Assembly (NCBI GenBank): GCA_949317995.1
Contig: OX439038.1
Coordinates: 75,898,659-75,962,658 of the forward strand
Direction of reading: 5' to 3'
Source: Acholoe squamosa
Taxonomy: Eukaryota > Annelida > Polychaeta > Phyllodocida > Polynoidae
Length of the DNA: 64,000 nucleotides
Part shown: positions 1-9,424 of the stretch, one piece after another
Numbering within the stretch: the first letter of the stretch is position 1
Layout of the letters: every line of letters begins with the position of its first letter
Position numbers and translations under genes: made by a program
Notes under the pieces: model-generated
Seen by the model: the letters and a program-made list of their open reading frames with translations, nothing else
Told to the model about the DNA's origin: nothing
Database searches by the model: none

Positions 1-1
1 T

Positions 2-1662
2 CATACCACCCCCCGTATCCCCTGGGAGGAGGCTGTGTGCAGCTATCTTGATTGGTCCCCGGAAACGATCAAGAATTCCAACAGTCGGATCCCACCACAA
101 CTCGCATAATGAAATACCTACGGTCAGGTATTAAACCGGCAAGGCCGCTAGTATCCCTAGAGGATAGGGAGGCGAGGCGATTGCTAGCCCAATGGACCGA
201 GCTAGAGATCCGAGACGGCATACTGTGCAGGTGGAAGACAACTCCCACCAATGGTATGCTGTTGCAAATAGTGATACCCACCCCGATGAGGAGGGATATC
301 ATGTATTATTGCCATGGCCATCAAACAAGTGGCCATTTCGGTAAGAAAAGGTCAATAGAGCGCCTACAAAGGCGTTACTACTGGCCCGGTATGAGAGGCG
401 ACCTGCTTCGGTGGATCGCCACTTGCCCGGATTGCTGTAAAAACAAGCCGGGACCCGGCCTGGGTAAGCAACCCCTATCCCAGGAATTGTTTGGTGTCAG
501 ATTCGCTCGAGTGGCGATAGATATCATCAGTGGAATTAAAACGACGCCCCGAGATAATACTTGTATGATGGTAGTGACCGACTATTATACCAAGTACACT
601 CGGGTGTTCCCCCTTCCTAACCACAAAGCCGCCACGTGTGCGGAGGCATTTGTGAAAGGCTGGGTATTACATTTGGGTGTTCCCCTTATGATGCACAGCG
701 ACCAAGGAAGGGAGTTCGAGTCGGAGCTATGGCAGGAAATGTGCCATTACCTAGCCATTTGCAAGACCCGAACAAACCCATACCGACCACAGTCGGATGG
801 GCAGGTAGAGCGTTTCAACAGGACCCTCATACAAGTGCTAAAGCCCCTGGTCAATACCCACCAGGACGACTGGGATGAACAGTGTGAGTTTGTGGTACAT
901 GCCTACAACAACACTGTCCATTCATCCACTAATTGCACTCCCAACCTGCTAGTGTTCGGCGAGGACATCATAATGCCCGCCGACTTAGTGTATGGAGTGG
1001 TTGGTATAGACCCGGAGGCGCCCTGCACTGTGTTGTTTGTGGAGTCATTAAGGGACAGGTTCAAACAGGCATACGAGGCCGTTCGTAAAGAACTGCTGAA
1101 GAGTGCGAAGTGGCAGAAGGTGGGTTATGACACCAATGCTAAACGAATTCGTTTTAATGTAGGGGACAAAGTCCTAAGGTATTATGAGCCGCTGGAGAAG
1201 CTGAAGCTCGTAACACCTTGGGAAGGTCCGTTTAAAATAATTCGTGTCATCTCCGAATCTACGGTGATGATGGAGGACTGCCTAACTGGTAGGAAATGGA
1301 AGACAAATGTCGGAAAACTTCGGCCCTGGAAGGGACGCGAAGAGGCAGAGAGGGAGTTCGGCTACAAGCCACCTGTATCTGTCCCTAGCGGACCGAGCGT
1401 GGTAGTACCAACAAAACGCCCTAGAGGCCGGCCGAGAAAGACGCGGGGAGACGAGGGTATGGTGAAAAAGAAGACGAAGGCCAGGAAACGACCTAATCGT
1501 AAGAAAAGGAAAAATGTCTCGCTGAGTGAAGGCATTACGTATGGGAAGGTGCCCGCTGTGGCCAGGCGGAATCCAGAGAGGGCCATACGTAAAGCCGGGA
1601 AAAATAAGAGGCTAACCGAAGGCGTTAGACGCAGTCCCCGGTTGAGGTCTGCCGTAACCTAA
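2..1662 (+). pseudogene. pol: pol, integrase region (Ty3/gypsy), with a frameshift near base 70
   Basis: This is the C-terminal half of a Ty3/gypsy Pol. It shows the integrase HHCC zinc module (HGHQTSGHFGKK followed by CPDCCKNKPG, about 310-450), the D,D,E catalytic core (VAIDIISG, HSDQGREF near 700, GQVERFNRT near 805) and a GPY/F-type module (PWEGPFKII, about 1217-1240). A basic tail follows with an AT-hook-like RGRPRK (1423-1440) and a terminal RRSPRL. Positions 2-70 read in frame 2 and match the same region of element 2, while the rest reads in frame 1. A one-base loss near 69-72 therefore breaks the gene unless it is a sequencing error. There is no chromodomain. RT and RNase H lie outside the window. 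Confidence 0.9.
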
Positions 1663-2170
1663 CTCAGTACACAACGAGCTGCTGCGTGTTGTCTGCCATA
1701 GTCGGGTAACATATGTCCACGGCTGGAGATGCCGAACGTGCCCTCCCCGGGGAGCTGTATCCCGTGAGCGGCGGTCGGATTAACCGGTACATTCGCTTTG
1801 AAGCGTTGTATACACCGCCAAACTCCAGCAGATAGCACTCGGGTGGTAGGCCGCGTCCCGCATGTCGAGTCGAATGTTAGTTCGGATCTAGTTCCCTAGG
1901 TGGCGCCGCGGGTGCGGCGGGAAAGGTTGGAACTAGGTCACCGGACAGCCACGGCGGGATCTCGCGAGGCGAGATACGTGACGTCATACTGGTCATAACT
2001 AGAGCGGACTCGTGGTGGTTAGACGCCACCCGTTTTTGCTCTAGTTGTTGTTGGCGGTTTACAGGCCCCTAGCTGTCGGTTAGCTTGTCTAACATCACCT
2101 TTTGTTGGACGAATCCTTCGGGAGGAGTCCAACACAGACGCCAAATTATTTGGAAGTCGCCCTCAGTGCC
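1663..2170 (+). promoter_or_regulatory. pol-ORF3 spacer with candidate splice acceptor at 2064
   Basis: These 508 bases separate the pol stop from the first good ATG of ORF3 and contain no convincing gene. A T-rich run ending in TTTACAG at 2064 looks like a 3' splice site. Upstream ATGs exist in the spacer, but from 2065 the first ATG met is the ORF3 start at 2171, in the strong context GTGCCATGG. I infer that ORF3 is made from a spliced subgenomic mRNA, as env is in retroviruses and errantiviruses. The donor would lie outside the window. Confidence 0.45.
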
Positions 2171-5100
2171 ATGGCACAGGGGACGATTGATGCCGCGCGT
2201 CAAACTGCCAACGTTCTGTTGGAGGTAGGCGAGGACCCGAAGGTCCCGTCTCGGGTCGAGGAATCTATGGATTCTTCGACAGAGGAGGCCGCCCGGATGC
2301 TCTCGGCTATGGCCGAGGCCACCGACCGGGAGAGGATGCCACCTCCACCACCGCCACGCCCGGAGCGCTCGTCTGCAGCAGCTGCTTCGGGTAGCAAAGT
2401 GGATGTCTTGGACATTCCAATGTATCCTCCGGGATTCAAGACTCGGATCGAACGTATGGCACACGTCGATCGCGAGGCCGGTGTTGTGTACACCTCCTGG
2501 GGGACCTACATCCCCATGCACGCCTCCATGTTCGGATGTGGACCAATGGCGGTGGAGCAGGGTGTGCCCGAGCCCATACCAGATGATTTCAAGACTCTGG
2601 TAATGGACTCGTGCAGTGACGAGCTGGCTGACAATATGCCAGTTTCTTGGCTCCGCAACTATCTGAAGTTAGCGGAGAATATGGCGGTGAACGAGAGTCT
2701 GGCCCGAGCCGTCTTGATCTCTGAGGGCATCACCCGAAAGGCCTCAGAGTTAAGGGAGTCCGAATCCGATATGGATACAGACTCCACAGTAACCTTGTCG
2801 TCGGTGGAAACCGACCGGGTCAAGCGATTGACCCGTAAACCTGCGCCTAAGGGTCCTCTCACTGAGAGCGATCTGGAGGCTGAGGATGTCCGCATCGCCG
2901 TCGAGAGGTCCACAACCGAGACCGACCCAGCTGCCGACATCCCAGAGGCACCTGGCGAGATCTCGGATGAGGACATCTCGCGCCAACAGGCTGCTGTGGA
3001 GGCAAAGCGAGCCGAGCTTGCCAAGCAGCAGAAGGAGCTCACCGCAGCTCGCCGGGCCCACCGCAAACAGCAGGCCCAACAGAAAACCAAGGTCTCTTCC
3101 GACTCTGACTCCCCGGTCAGCGGAAGGAGGAGCCCTCGTATAGAGGACCGGAATCGACGGGAGTCGGATTCCAGCCCTGAGATGCCGGCGCAGCCCACCA
3201 AGGTTCAGCGCCGGAAGAAAAAGAACGGAGCGAAAGCGTCTCCCGCAGAACCCACACCCCCCACCAAGCCGAGGGGTAAGGGTCAGCCGAAGACGCCCGC
3301 CTCCACCACCACAACTACAACCACCACAGTAGCCACCTCGGCTGCAGCTTCCACTGCCAGCACCAGCGGAAAAGGCGCCAAATCCTCTGCCAAGGCTTCG
3401 GCTGGTACTACCACCACCAGCCGAGCGAGCCGTAGGGGAGCTGGTATCTACACGGACAGTGAGGATAGCGACAGCGATCCAGAACTGCCCGAGTCGGCCA
3501 AATCTGATTTGGAGTCCGTGACAACGTGGGAAGAGATGACCACGGATGTCCCAAAAGACGACAATCAGAAATGGATGTGGAAGAATGCAGCCGAAGGGTT
3601 CAAAGAACGGACTCCTCGCTGCTTCGCGGACTGTGCCTACGACACGGTCCATTACATGTGTCCCGGGGCCGTCAATAAGGACGGTGACAGCGATGACGAG
3701 GAGTGGATGAAATCCGGCCCCTCGGATACGCCTGTAGGTAAATTCTACCTCATTTGGATTGACCAGCTGAAATCCAAATTGGGGTCGATTTACAGCTACG
3801 AGGCCCGGACGAAAGTCCAGTGGGCAATGACCCAATGGGGACCAACCGGCAGTCGCCGACGGTGCCCATTCGAGTCATGCCAGCTGGCTCTCACGGGTGA
3901 GAAGATGTTCGAGACGAAGCCTTGCTTCGCTCGCCACATTGTTGAACATCACATGCACCACAAGCCTGTGATGATGTGTGTGCTTGGGGACCGCCCGAGC
4001 AAACATTGTGATGGATCGTTCAGCACTCACCGGCGCCGAGACATGGCTCTGCACTTGCAGAAGGCCCATGGCATCGGCCTGGAGAAAACCAGGAAACGAG
4101 CCATCAAGTGCTTCAACGAGCTCCTAGCTAACTGGGCCTCGTTGAGCATTAAAGACGTCAAGGAGCAGGCATTCGAGACCGGATTCTGCTCATGGAAGAG
4201 CGGCAACTTGTTGACCTTCTTCCAAATCAACTTCTCTTCCACGAAGTTCGGGATGCCCAGTGAGGTGCACCTGAAGGTAAAAAAGTGGCGAGGAGATGAT
4301 AAGCGAGAGAAGGCCAAAGCCCGCTCTAAGGGTCCCGGCGGAGGCACAACAACAGCTACCGGTGCTTCCAAGAGGACCCGAGCAGACCGGTCCGTGAGCC
4401 CTTCGGGTGGCAAGGACCAGCCAAGACCAGCTAACCCAGCTGATCGTCGCGAGTCGGGACAACAAGTCTCGGCTCTGGATATGCCTAGCAACCAGGCCCA
4501 TAGGTCGGGTAGCCAGGCAGCCACAACGGCGACTCCAGCCACCACCACCTCTACACCTGCACCCGCGGAACAACGCCCGGGCGAAGCCACTGGCAGCCAT
4601 GATGGTGGGGGCGAACTCTTCGCTCCCCCATCTGGGTATTCTTCTTGGTGGGCCGGAGAGGGATCTTCCGGCAAGCGCCCCACGTACAGTGAGTACGCGG
4701 CGAAGTTCCCCGCTATGGGACCAGCCGGACCCGAGTCGCAGGTCCTTACCTCCCTGGGCCGGACCAAACCCCGTGGTAGAGGCCGTGGTGGGCTGGAGTC
4801 CACCCGAGCTTCCCCGGGCGGTGGCCGAGGCCGGGGCGGTCTTACGGTTGAGGGCCCGTCTGCTCCTCCAGCAGGTACTCCACCTGCCCCAGTGGAAGCC
4901 ACCGCGCCTCCACCAGTCATTGCTCCACCAACGGGCCCTCGGGTACCCCTGATGGAGTTAATTTCGGATACGCTGTCAGGTCTTCAGGATCCGAACACGT
5001 TTGTTGACCACAGAGATGTCCAAACGGTTCACATCCAGAATGAGCTGATGGCGGAGTGGCAGGCATTGCACCGCCAGAAGTCAGTCGACTACTGGCGGGC

Positions 5101-5689
5101 GATGACTGAAGCCACCCTCAATCTGGTATACGAAATCCAGAAGAGGGAGAAAGACAAGATCAGGCAGCTGGAGAAGGACAGAGTCCAGGAGGCTCTCGAA
5201 TCCTGCCGGCGTCAGCAAAAGGAAGCCGAAAAGCTTAAGGAGTTTCACCAAGCTGAAAACGCCAGATACATCCATAGGTTTAAGGAGGCTGACCTCAAGT
5301 TTTTCCTGGCATTCGGGAAACATCTGGAGGAGTGGGACGGCTTACCGTCGTCCCTTATCTTCATACCAGATGTACCCCCGGATGCCCCGCCAGCCCCGGC
5401 TACTCCACCGGTTCTGGCCACTCCACCGGTCCCGGCTGCTCCGCCAGTTCCGGCAGCTCTCCTGCTCCAGCCCCCTACCGTCACCCGGACTGTTACAACT
5501 GCCACGGTCGCTTCACCAGCATCCGAGGCAATGGACAGTCCATCCGCGGTGATGAGGGCCTTGAGCTTGGAGGGCGATATGCCCAGCGAGGCTTCCGCTA
5601 TGCTCTCTACGAGCAGCTGTAGCAGCTCGGCTCCATCTGCCTCAATGGAGTCGGCTGAGAAGATGGACACGGATCCGGAAGATCTTTAA
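2171..5689 (+). CDS. ORF3 of element 1: zinc-finger/coiled-coil protein of unknown function
   Basis: An intact ORF of 1172 codons stands where env would be. I chose ATG 2171 because the 69 bases upstream open only at TTG and this ATG has a strong context. Order: N-terminal region with Pro and Ala/Ser runs; conserved helical segment with SWLRNY (near 2645); long acidic, Ser/Thr/Lys-rich disordered region with a Thr tract (about 3300-3340); two zinc-finger-like modules (residues about 565-635: CPFESC then HIVEHHMHH, and a second Cys/His set ending ALHLQKAHG); Arg-Gly rich segment; conserved PAMGPAGPE (near residue 846); coiled coil (about 967-1054) ending FGKHLEEWDG; Pro/Ala repeats. There is no signal peptide or membrane helix, so it is not an envelope. 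The element-2 homologue keeps the same modules. Function unknown; nuclear nucleic-acid binding or assembly are possible. Confidence 0.85.
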   Translation: MAQGTIDAARQTANVLLEVGEDPKVPSRVEESMDSSTEEAARMLSAMAEATDRERMPPPPPPRPERSSAAAASGSKVDVLDIPMYPPGFKTRIERMAHVDREAGVVYTSWGTYIPMHASMFGCGPMAVEQGVPEPIPDDFKTLVMDSCSDELADNMPVSWLRNYLKLAENMAVNESLARAVLISEGITRKASELRESESDMDTDSTVTLSSVETDRVKRLTRKPAPKGPLTESDLEAEDVRIAVERSTTETDPAADIPEAPGEISDEDISRQQAAVEAKRAELAKQQKELTAARRAHRKQQAQQKTKVSSDSDSPVSGRRSPRIEDRNRRESDSSPEMPAQPTKVQRRKKKNGAKASPAEPTPPTKPRGKGQPKTPASTTTTTTTTVATSAAASTASTSGKGAKSSAKASAGTTTTSRASRRGAGIYTDSEDSDSDPELPESAKSDLESVTTWEEMTTDVPKDDNQKWMWKNAAEGFKERTPRCFADCAYDTVHYMCPGAVNKDGDSDDEEWMKSGPSDTPVGKFYLIWIDQLKSKLGSIYSYEARTKVQWAMTQWGPTGSRRRCPFESCQLALTGEKMFETKPCFARHIVEHHMHHKPVMMCVLGDRPSKHCDGSFSTHRRRDMALHLQKAHGIGLEKTRKRAIKCFNELLANWASLSIKDVKEQAFETGFCSWKSGNLLTFFQINFSSTKFGMPSEVHLKVKKWRGDDKREKAKARSKGPGGGTTTATGASKRTRADRSVSPSGGKDQPRPANPADRRESGQQVSALDMPSNQAHRSGSQAATTATPATTTSTPAPAEQRPGEATGSHDGGGELFAPPSGYSSWWAGEGSSGKRPTYSEYAAKFPAMGPAGPESQVLTSLGRTKPRGRGRGGLESTRASPGGGRGRGGLTVEGPSAPPAGTPPAPVEATAPPPVIAPPTGPRVPLMELISDTLSGLQDPNTFVDHRDVQTVHIQNELMAEWQALHRQKSVDYWRAMTEATLNLVYEIQKREKDKIRQLEKDRVQEALESCRRQQKEAEKLKEFHQAENARYIHRFKEADLKFFLAFGKHLEEWDGLPSSLIFIPDVPPDAPPAPATPPVLATPPVPAAPPVPAALLLQPPTVTRTVTTATVASPASEAMDSPSAVMRALSLEGDMPSEASAMLSTSSCSSSAPSASMESAEKMDTDPEDL

Positions 5690-6471
5690 GTGTCCATCTG
5701 ACGGTGTCTCCTTTGTACCCGAGGGTAAAAGCATTTAATATGCCAGAGGCACTGTTCCTTACGCTGGACTCCTGATATCTGGAACGTAACCTGCAACGAA
5801 GATGGACGCTAAACCCGACACACCAAAAAGGGATTACCACACCTACCCGGGGCTCCATCTTCCCATCTTCATCAGGGCACATCACAACAGCAACGTGGCT
5901 TGCCACCACACATATGTCGCCGGATGGAGCTGCAGAAACCAGTCGTTCCAGATTCGCCGGAAGTCCGGTATATTGTAAGGGTGATCCTGCTACCCTGGTA
6001 GGACACCTCAATTTGTCAGTATTATTATTTTTGTATAAATATATTTTTATACCAAATATATATTTTTGTAATTAAATCAAACAAATTTTTCTCTCGGGTT
6101 ATCTACCCCACCTCGGGTCGGTTAGTTAATACTGTAAAATTTTATTCATATCACCTGATTACTCGTCTACGACTTTTTAATGCGTCTTGTTCATAATAAT
6201 AACACTATTGTAACACTGTTACTACACATCACCATAGGTCGATGGTGCATAAGGCGCCACTTCCTATTTGTTATTATTAATTACCACTACTTCGGGTTAT
6301 ATGCGACGATGCCTCATTATGTACATATTATTTATAATGCCCCTAAATGTTCTATATGCTATACGAACTGTATATATAGACTTACCTATTTGTGTATAAT
6401 ATTATTGTATAAAGCTAACAATAGGTATTTGTTAATTGCACCCAACCCTAGGTATAGTCTAGTGGGGGTGG
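5690..6471 (+). other. 3' internal non-coding region of element 1 with polypurine tract
   Basis: About 780 bases between the ORF3 stop and the LTR. The last 500 bases are AT-rich and stop-dense in all frames. Purine-rich AGTGGGGGTGG directly precedes the LTR start (TGTAGGGG at 6472) and is the probable plus-strand primer. I see no gene. Confidence 0.6.
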
Positions 6472-6836
6472 TGTAGGGGCCGGTATCGTCGTATATATAT
6501 TAGTGCCGTTCATCCGAGAGACGTGTTCGTGTGGTGCCTGTTCCTTCTATGCCAGCTAGGTGTCGCTTTGTGATACCCCGTTGGTACAAGAGGGGGCGGC
6601 ACCATGCCTCGCGTCCAGCTCCTACTAAGGAGCCGGACGAGCGGCAGAAGGTGACTGGATCTAGTCCAGTCCAGACGCGCAGCCTAACCTGTAGACTAGA
6701 GTGGAATAAAGTCCTACCCGAGAGGTAGGGGTTTCTGGGGCTTTGCCCAACCCGAACTACTCGTGTTGTGTTGGTATTTCTAGTGGTAAGCGAGCCAAAG
6801 AGCCACCCAACATATAAGTCAATACGAACCATTACA
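6472..6836 (+). repeat. 3' LTR of element 1 (365 bp)
   Basis: Begins TGTAGGGG after a purine tract and ends GAACCATTACA. The same terminal bases bound the 418-bp LTRs of element 2 and the solo LTR, although the interiors differ. TATATATA near 6492 and AATAAA near 6704 are candidate promoter and poly(A) signals. A small hairpin (CCTACC/GGTAGG, 6713-6729) follows the AATAAA. Confidence 0.8.
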
Positions 6837-6869
6837 CATTATTTTATTTTTAAATAAAAAACGAGCGCT

Positions 6870-7542
6870 GCTCTATATAAAAAAAATAATAATACCATAA
6901 GCAGCGCCTTAGGTTACTCACCAAATTTGCTTGTCTTTGGCAAGCAGACACACCTGCCAACAGAAGCAGCTTTGTCTTTGATTAAAGCTGAAAAAGACTC
7001 AAGCACCAAAGAGAAAATTATGACCAGCCTACCACAGTTCAGGGATGATATTCAAATGAAGGCTGCAGAAAACATGATTTCTGCTCACAAAAAAATGAAA
7101 GCCAGACATGAATCCTCAGCAGAACTCAGCTAATACAACACAGGCCAGTTGGTATATTTACATATACCTAACCTGCTAGTCAAATGCACATAAAAAAAAG
7201 TTGCAACCCACATACTCAGGCCCTTACATCATAATGGGAATGACTTCACCAGTTACAGCCATTTTAAAAAGGCTACAAGATGGAAAGATACTGAAGAAAT
7301 CAGTACATGTATCAAGGCTAAGGAGACCAATCACAAGAGCTAGCGCCAAAGCCATCATAAAAAGGCTACAATCAGGGCCCACAAGCTCACTTCATGACCC
7401 CGACCAGGATGACCCCTCCAATGTGAGTTTCACCACTCCCAAAATAAAGAAAAAGAGAGGAAGGCCAGCCAAAAAGGGCACAATCTCTTTCAGCCCCATG
7501 CCCTCCAGAAAATCAGGAAAAATCCCTAAGCGTCCATTATAA
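6870..7542 (+). pseudogene. pol: Integrase C-terminal fragment of element B
   Basis: Frame 6897-7130 reads ISSALGYSPNLLVFG, the conserved segment just past the integrase catalytic Glu (compare HSSTNCTPNLLVFG in element 1). It is interrupted by TAA at 7131-7133 and again near 7191. After a frame change, 7201-7542 gives the GPY module (YSGPYIIM), VHVSRLRRP, and a basic tail with AT-hook-like KKKRGRPAKK (RGRP at 7456-7467). The catalytic core and zinc module are missing, consistent with interruption by element 1. It is clearly diverged from the element 1/2 integrases. Confidence 0.8.
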
Positions 7543-8716
7543 ATCACAAAGACACTGCGTCAAAACACTCCCCACCCATGAACCCCCCCTCCATTAATCC
7601 CTATAGGCGCCACGTGCCCAAACCAAATTAATCAACCATTAATATCCCAACCACTTAAACACACTGATAGCAACAGTCACACCCCAACACCTAACCCATT
7701 AATACTAACAACCATAAAAATTCCTATGTACCCAAAATCAGCACTATCTTGATTAATTACATATACAACTACCTACCCCTTCTAAGTGGAACGCCAAACA
7801 CTGGCAAATGGATTATCAGATAATTAGGTTAGGTTACCCACGCCACATACCGACCGCCCAAGGCAGCGCTGTATCCTCGGTTTGTGTACAAACTTCAAAG
7901 CACACATGCGACGGCCTGTTACCACTTCAGGACCACTATTTCCAATGATAAACCTATTATAGGAAGATGGATCTTTGACACCCATACCCCATGTTTACAC
8001 CACTGTTTTCCGCCAACCTTTAAGTGCTGTGGTGGCACATATTCAAATCAATGACACGCCACCCTCAAGGTCTTTAAGAACCACAGGGTTGCCATAGCAA
8101 CCATATCACCTTGACCAGGGATAAACACCCCCTGCCAAACTCCCCAATATCCTATTTTTAGACAATACCTCACCACCAACCAATCCAGGCCAGGATCACC
8201 CTAATTTGCATAAGGGGCAGATCAACCCAATCACATTTGGCCTATGCCCTTTTAGGGCAAGACATACCATCTAATGGGAGATCTTAGACTGAGAAATAGC
8301 CAAACTCAGTCTCAGGTTTATAAGCGCTTGCCCACCCCCATCTGATCATAACACAACCCACAACCAATACCACCACACCTTAAAACACGGCAACAAGTGT
8401 CTGGAAAAGGATCATGGCAGACCCATCATGCAACCAGCCCAGGTAGGACTATCTCATGGGTCCATTCTTAGCATTTAGCATATTTTAACAGTCGTTCTAG
8501 CATTGCACATGACAGTAGTTTTATTATCATGGTGCCCAGGTACCCCTATTAACCAATGGCGGTGTGAGCCTAAAGTGTGTGTAAAATGTGGAAGAACTTC
8601 TCCACTATCCTATAATTTTTAACACTGATAATCCAACATACTAAACCTCTTCAGCCAAGCAACTCCCCACCTTTACCTCTCCCCTCACTGACAACCCACT
8701 TAGACATTTCCCTTTT
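7543..8716. other. Non-coding stretch of element B
   Basis: Between the integrase tail and the next ORF I see no recognisable gene. All frames are broken by stops, the sequence is C/A-rich, and there is no terminal repeat. It could hold decayed coding sequence or untranslated leader of a spliced transcript. Confidence 0.5.
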
Positions 8717-9253
8717 ATGACTTACAGCCTGGACCCACCGGCAGAAAGGCATGGTCCAAATGCAACATGGACCATACACAGCCTCCTTGGACCACATGGG
8801 ATCAGAAGTGATCTCATGGATCCTTTTGAAATCAGGAGCTTGATCATGAAGCAAAAGCACCTTATCACTTTCCTCGCCCATGAGGATATTAAACATTACC
8901 TCAGCAGCCCTGTATTAAGACGGGAGCTGGACTTGAGCAACCACACCACAGCAGCAACCCTCAAAGCCTTCATGGTCGCTGTAGCTGGGGATAATCCCCG
9001 CCGACCTCCATGGGGCAGGTTTAACCATAGATCTGCATCATACATAGCACTGTTATGTGCTCGCACGCTATTAGCGTCAGAACAGCCCCTCAGGGACTTA
9101 CCCCGCCAATACTCCAGAATTGGACGTGAACTGGCCATAAGAAATACAGCCAGCCTAGTATTCCAGTTTGCTGTTTTTGAGATAAACAGATTTGAAGCTC
9201 AATCACGTGTACTGCCCCTGACGGTGGTAACAGGCACCAGTCCATCACCATGA
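8717..9253 (+). CDS. 178-codon ORF between integrase and envelope, unknown function
   Basis: An uninterrupted ATG ORF in an otherwise broken element, between pol and env, the usual place of retroviral accessory genes. The predicted protein looks mainly helical and soluble, with no signal peptide or membrane helix. It contains RRELDLSNH, then PPWGRFNHRSAS, then hydrophobic ASYIALLCARTLL and ending-region LVFQFAVFEINRF. The WGRF neighbourhood recalls a Bcl-2 BH1 motif, but only weakly. A chance ORF or a fragment of a larger decayed gene is also possible. Confidence 0.45.
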   Translation: MTYSLDPPAERHGPNATWTIHSLLGPHGIRSDLMDPFEIRSLIMKQKHLITFLAHEDIKHYLSSPVLRRELDLSNHTTAATLKAFMVAVAGDNPRRPPWGRFNHRSASYIALLCARTLLASEQPLRDLPRQYSRIGRELAIRNTASLVFQFAVFEINRFEAQSRVLPLTVVTGTSPSP

Positions 9254-9399
9254 ACCCCCATCATGCAACCACAGCCCTGCCACCCACAAAACCCCCCCAC
9301 CCCTTGTAAATACTTGACCATACTAACCTCCCATACTTGTGACTAAGCTAACACTGTTTAAATAAACCCCACCATCTAAATTTTTCACAATCCTCAAAA

Positions 9400-9424
9400 T
9401 TCTCAATTTTTCTCATTTTTCTAG
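9400..9424 (+). promoter_or_regulatory. Candidate 3' splice site before the envelope
   Basis: A long pyrimidine-rich run ends TTTTTCTCATTTTTCTAG at 9424, close to the consensus acceptor. The next bases encode a hydrophobic signal-peptide-like segment in the envelope frame, which has no ATG of its own there. I infer a spliced env mRNA with the start codon in an upstream exon. Confidence 0.65.

Larger units (their letters stand above)
1..6836 (+). mobile_element. Ty3/gypsy-type LTR retroelement 1, 5'-truncated by window edge
   Basis: The window opens inside pol of a Ty3/gypsy-type element. Visible in order are the integrase half of pol (to 1662), a spacer with a possible splice acceptor, a large third ORF (2171-5689), an AT-rich 3' internal region, a purine-rich tract (about 6455-6471) and a 365-bp 3' LTR (6472-6836). 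Gag, protease, RT and the 5' LTR lie left of the window. Pol and ORF3 are clearly related to those of element 2 (51577-64000, opposite strand), but the LTRs match only at their ends, so the two are sister families and not recent copies. Integrase coding of a different element resumes just after the LTR, which implies nesting. Confidence 0.9.

Noticed and set aside
2659-4920. Long minus-strand ORFs opposite ORF3 of element 1 (up to 361 codons)
   Set aside because: Shadows of the GC-rich plus-strand coding sequence; the plus strand has the conserved modules.
2171-5689. ORF3 as an envelope gene
   Set aside because: No signal peptide, cleavage site or membrane helix; zinc modules and coiled coil instead.
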